DNA of 37,979 nucleotides from Dokdonia sp. (GTDB lineage Bacteria; Bacteroidota; Bacteroidia; Flavobacteriales; Flavobacteriaceae). Within the stretch, counting starts at the first letter, position 1. Each line of letters begins with the position of its first letter. The notes beneath the pieces are model-generated. The model was not told where the DNA came from. It ran no database searches and saw only the letters and a list, made by a program, of their open reading frames with translations. A program made the position numbers and the translations under genes. Below are positions 37,540-37,979 of this stretch, piece by piece. The DNA is taken from positions 1 to 37,979 of the forward strand of contig JAHDIF010000014.1 in assembly GCA_020630915.1 (NCBI GenBank), read 5' to 3'.

Positions 37540-37597
37540 TGAGGGGTTGAGGGGTTGAGGAGTTGAGGGGTTGAGGAGTTGAGGAGTTGAGGGGTTG
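37540..37597. repeat. Octamer-like tandem array GGGGTTGA / GGAGTTGA
   Basis: About seven copies of an 8-bp G[GA]GTTGAG unit in alternating forms. It is noncoding; an upstream extension of the regulator frame through it is spurious. Confidence 0.85.
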
Positions 37598-37610
37598 GAA
37601 GTTTTATGCG

Positions 37611-37979
37611 ATTTCTCGTCGCTGGGCCCTGTCGAAATGACTTTGAGATTCGTCATTCTGAACTTGTTTCAGAATCTCACATGATTGCCTAGTGTTGTGA
37701 TTTCGATACAATGCAACTGCGTTGCATCACTCAATCACCAGCTATTTCGATTTCGATTTCAGTTTCGATTTCTTACGTGATGTGATTTCTCGTCGCTGCG
37801 CTCTGTCGAAATGACTTTGAGATTCGTCATTCTGAACTTGTTTCAGAATCTCACACGATTGCCTAGTATTGTGATTTCGGTACAATGCAACTGCGTTGCA
37901 TCACTCAATCACCAATTATTTCTGATTTCGATTTCGATTTCAGTTTCGATTTCTTACGTGATGTGATTTCTCGTCGCTG
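37611..37979. repeat. 174-181 bp tandem repeat with REP hairpins, continuing beyond the window
   Basis: ATTTCTCGTCGCTG begins copies at 37611, 37785 and 37966, so the periods are 174 and 181 bp and the third copy is cut by the window end. Each unit contains GAGATTC...GAATCTC around CATTCTGAACTTGTTTCAGAA, a hairpin ATGCAACTGCGTTGCAT, and runs of GATTTC. No coding potential. Confidence 0.85.

Noticed and set aside
37611-37979. CRISPR array at the window end
   Set aside because: The units are 174-181 bp and nearly identical along their length, without short repeats and unique spacers; no cas genes.

Overview
The window looks like a chromosomal segment of a marine-type Flavobacteriaceae (Bacteroidota); a Dokdonia-like genus would fit, but I cannot prove the genus. 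The basis is modest GC, coding strands that switch in blocks, Bacteroidota-type -7 elements (TAnnTTTG) upstream of many genes, no need for Shine-Dalgarno sites, Bacteroidota-specific families (GlmU-family nucleotidyltransferase, head-GIN and DUF4870/PadR/PspC locus, GbsR-type regulator), and dispersed REP-like hairpins. I see no prophage, transposase, CRISPR array or rRNA. Nearly all genes are housekeeping or envelope functions.

Layout. 1-340: tRNA-Pro(TGG) followed by tandem copies of its own 3' half plus terminator. 348-1442: a small exported protein, then tRNA-Pro(GGG) on the minus strand, again followed by tandem units that carry its 3' end and covarying hairpins. 1443-4189: a PQQ-type sugar dehydrogenase/cytochrome c pair, divergent from trxB. 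4252-8860 (minus): small membrane protein, then a PadR/PspC/DUF4870/SnoaL-like/head-GIN envelope locus with a repeated intercistronic motif. 9003-10812: DUF4442 hotdog protein and GlmU-family protein. 10809-11670: three related tail-anchored mini-proteins. 11790-17909: oligopeptide-binding lipoprotein, MtaB, then pyruvate dehydrogenase E1-alpha and E2. 18004-23521: a tight plus-strand run (M28 peptidase, SDR, unknown AT-rich gene, SprT-like protease, mannose-1-P guanylyltransferase, DUF389). 23518-32483 (minus): lipoprotein, Mla-like ABC transporter, alkaline phosphatase, GT2 + methyltransferase, FabH-like synthase, glycine dehydrogenase. 32612-33433: UbiA-like membrane protein. 33427-34241: sigma factor with small zinc-ligand partner. 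34287-37479: a GbsR-led operon (membrane protein, methyltransferase, TIGR01777 gene broken by a stop codon, SRPBCC protein). 37480-37979: low-complexity and 174-181 bp tandem repeats running off the end.

The most unusual signals are not genes. (1) The palindrome GCTTTCGCGAAAGC, or its core TTTCGCGAAA, occurs 13 times in 38 kb, inside and between genes, usually read as Ala-Phe-Ala-Lys. A mutated copy carries the stop codon that breaks the TIGR01777 gene. (2) Both tRNA-Pro genes are followed by tandem copies of their own 3' ends; next to tRNA-Pro(GGG) the repeat units keep hairpin pairing through compensatory changes. (3) Two matched TTTCA-N8-TGAAA inverted repeats flank the GbsR gene and look like its operators.
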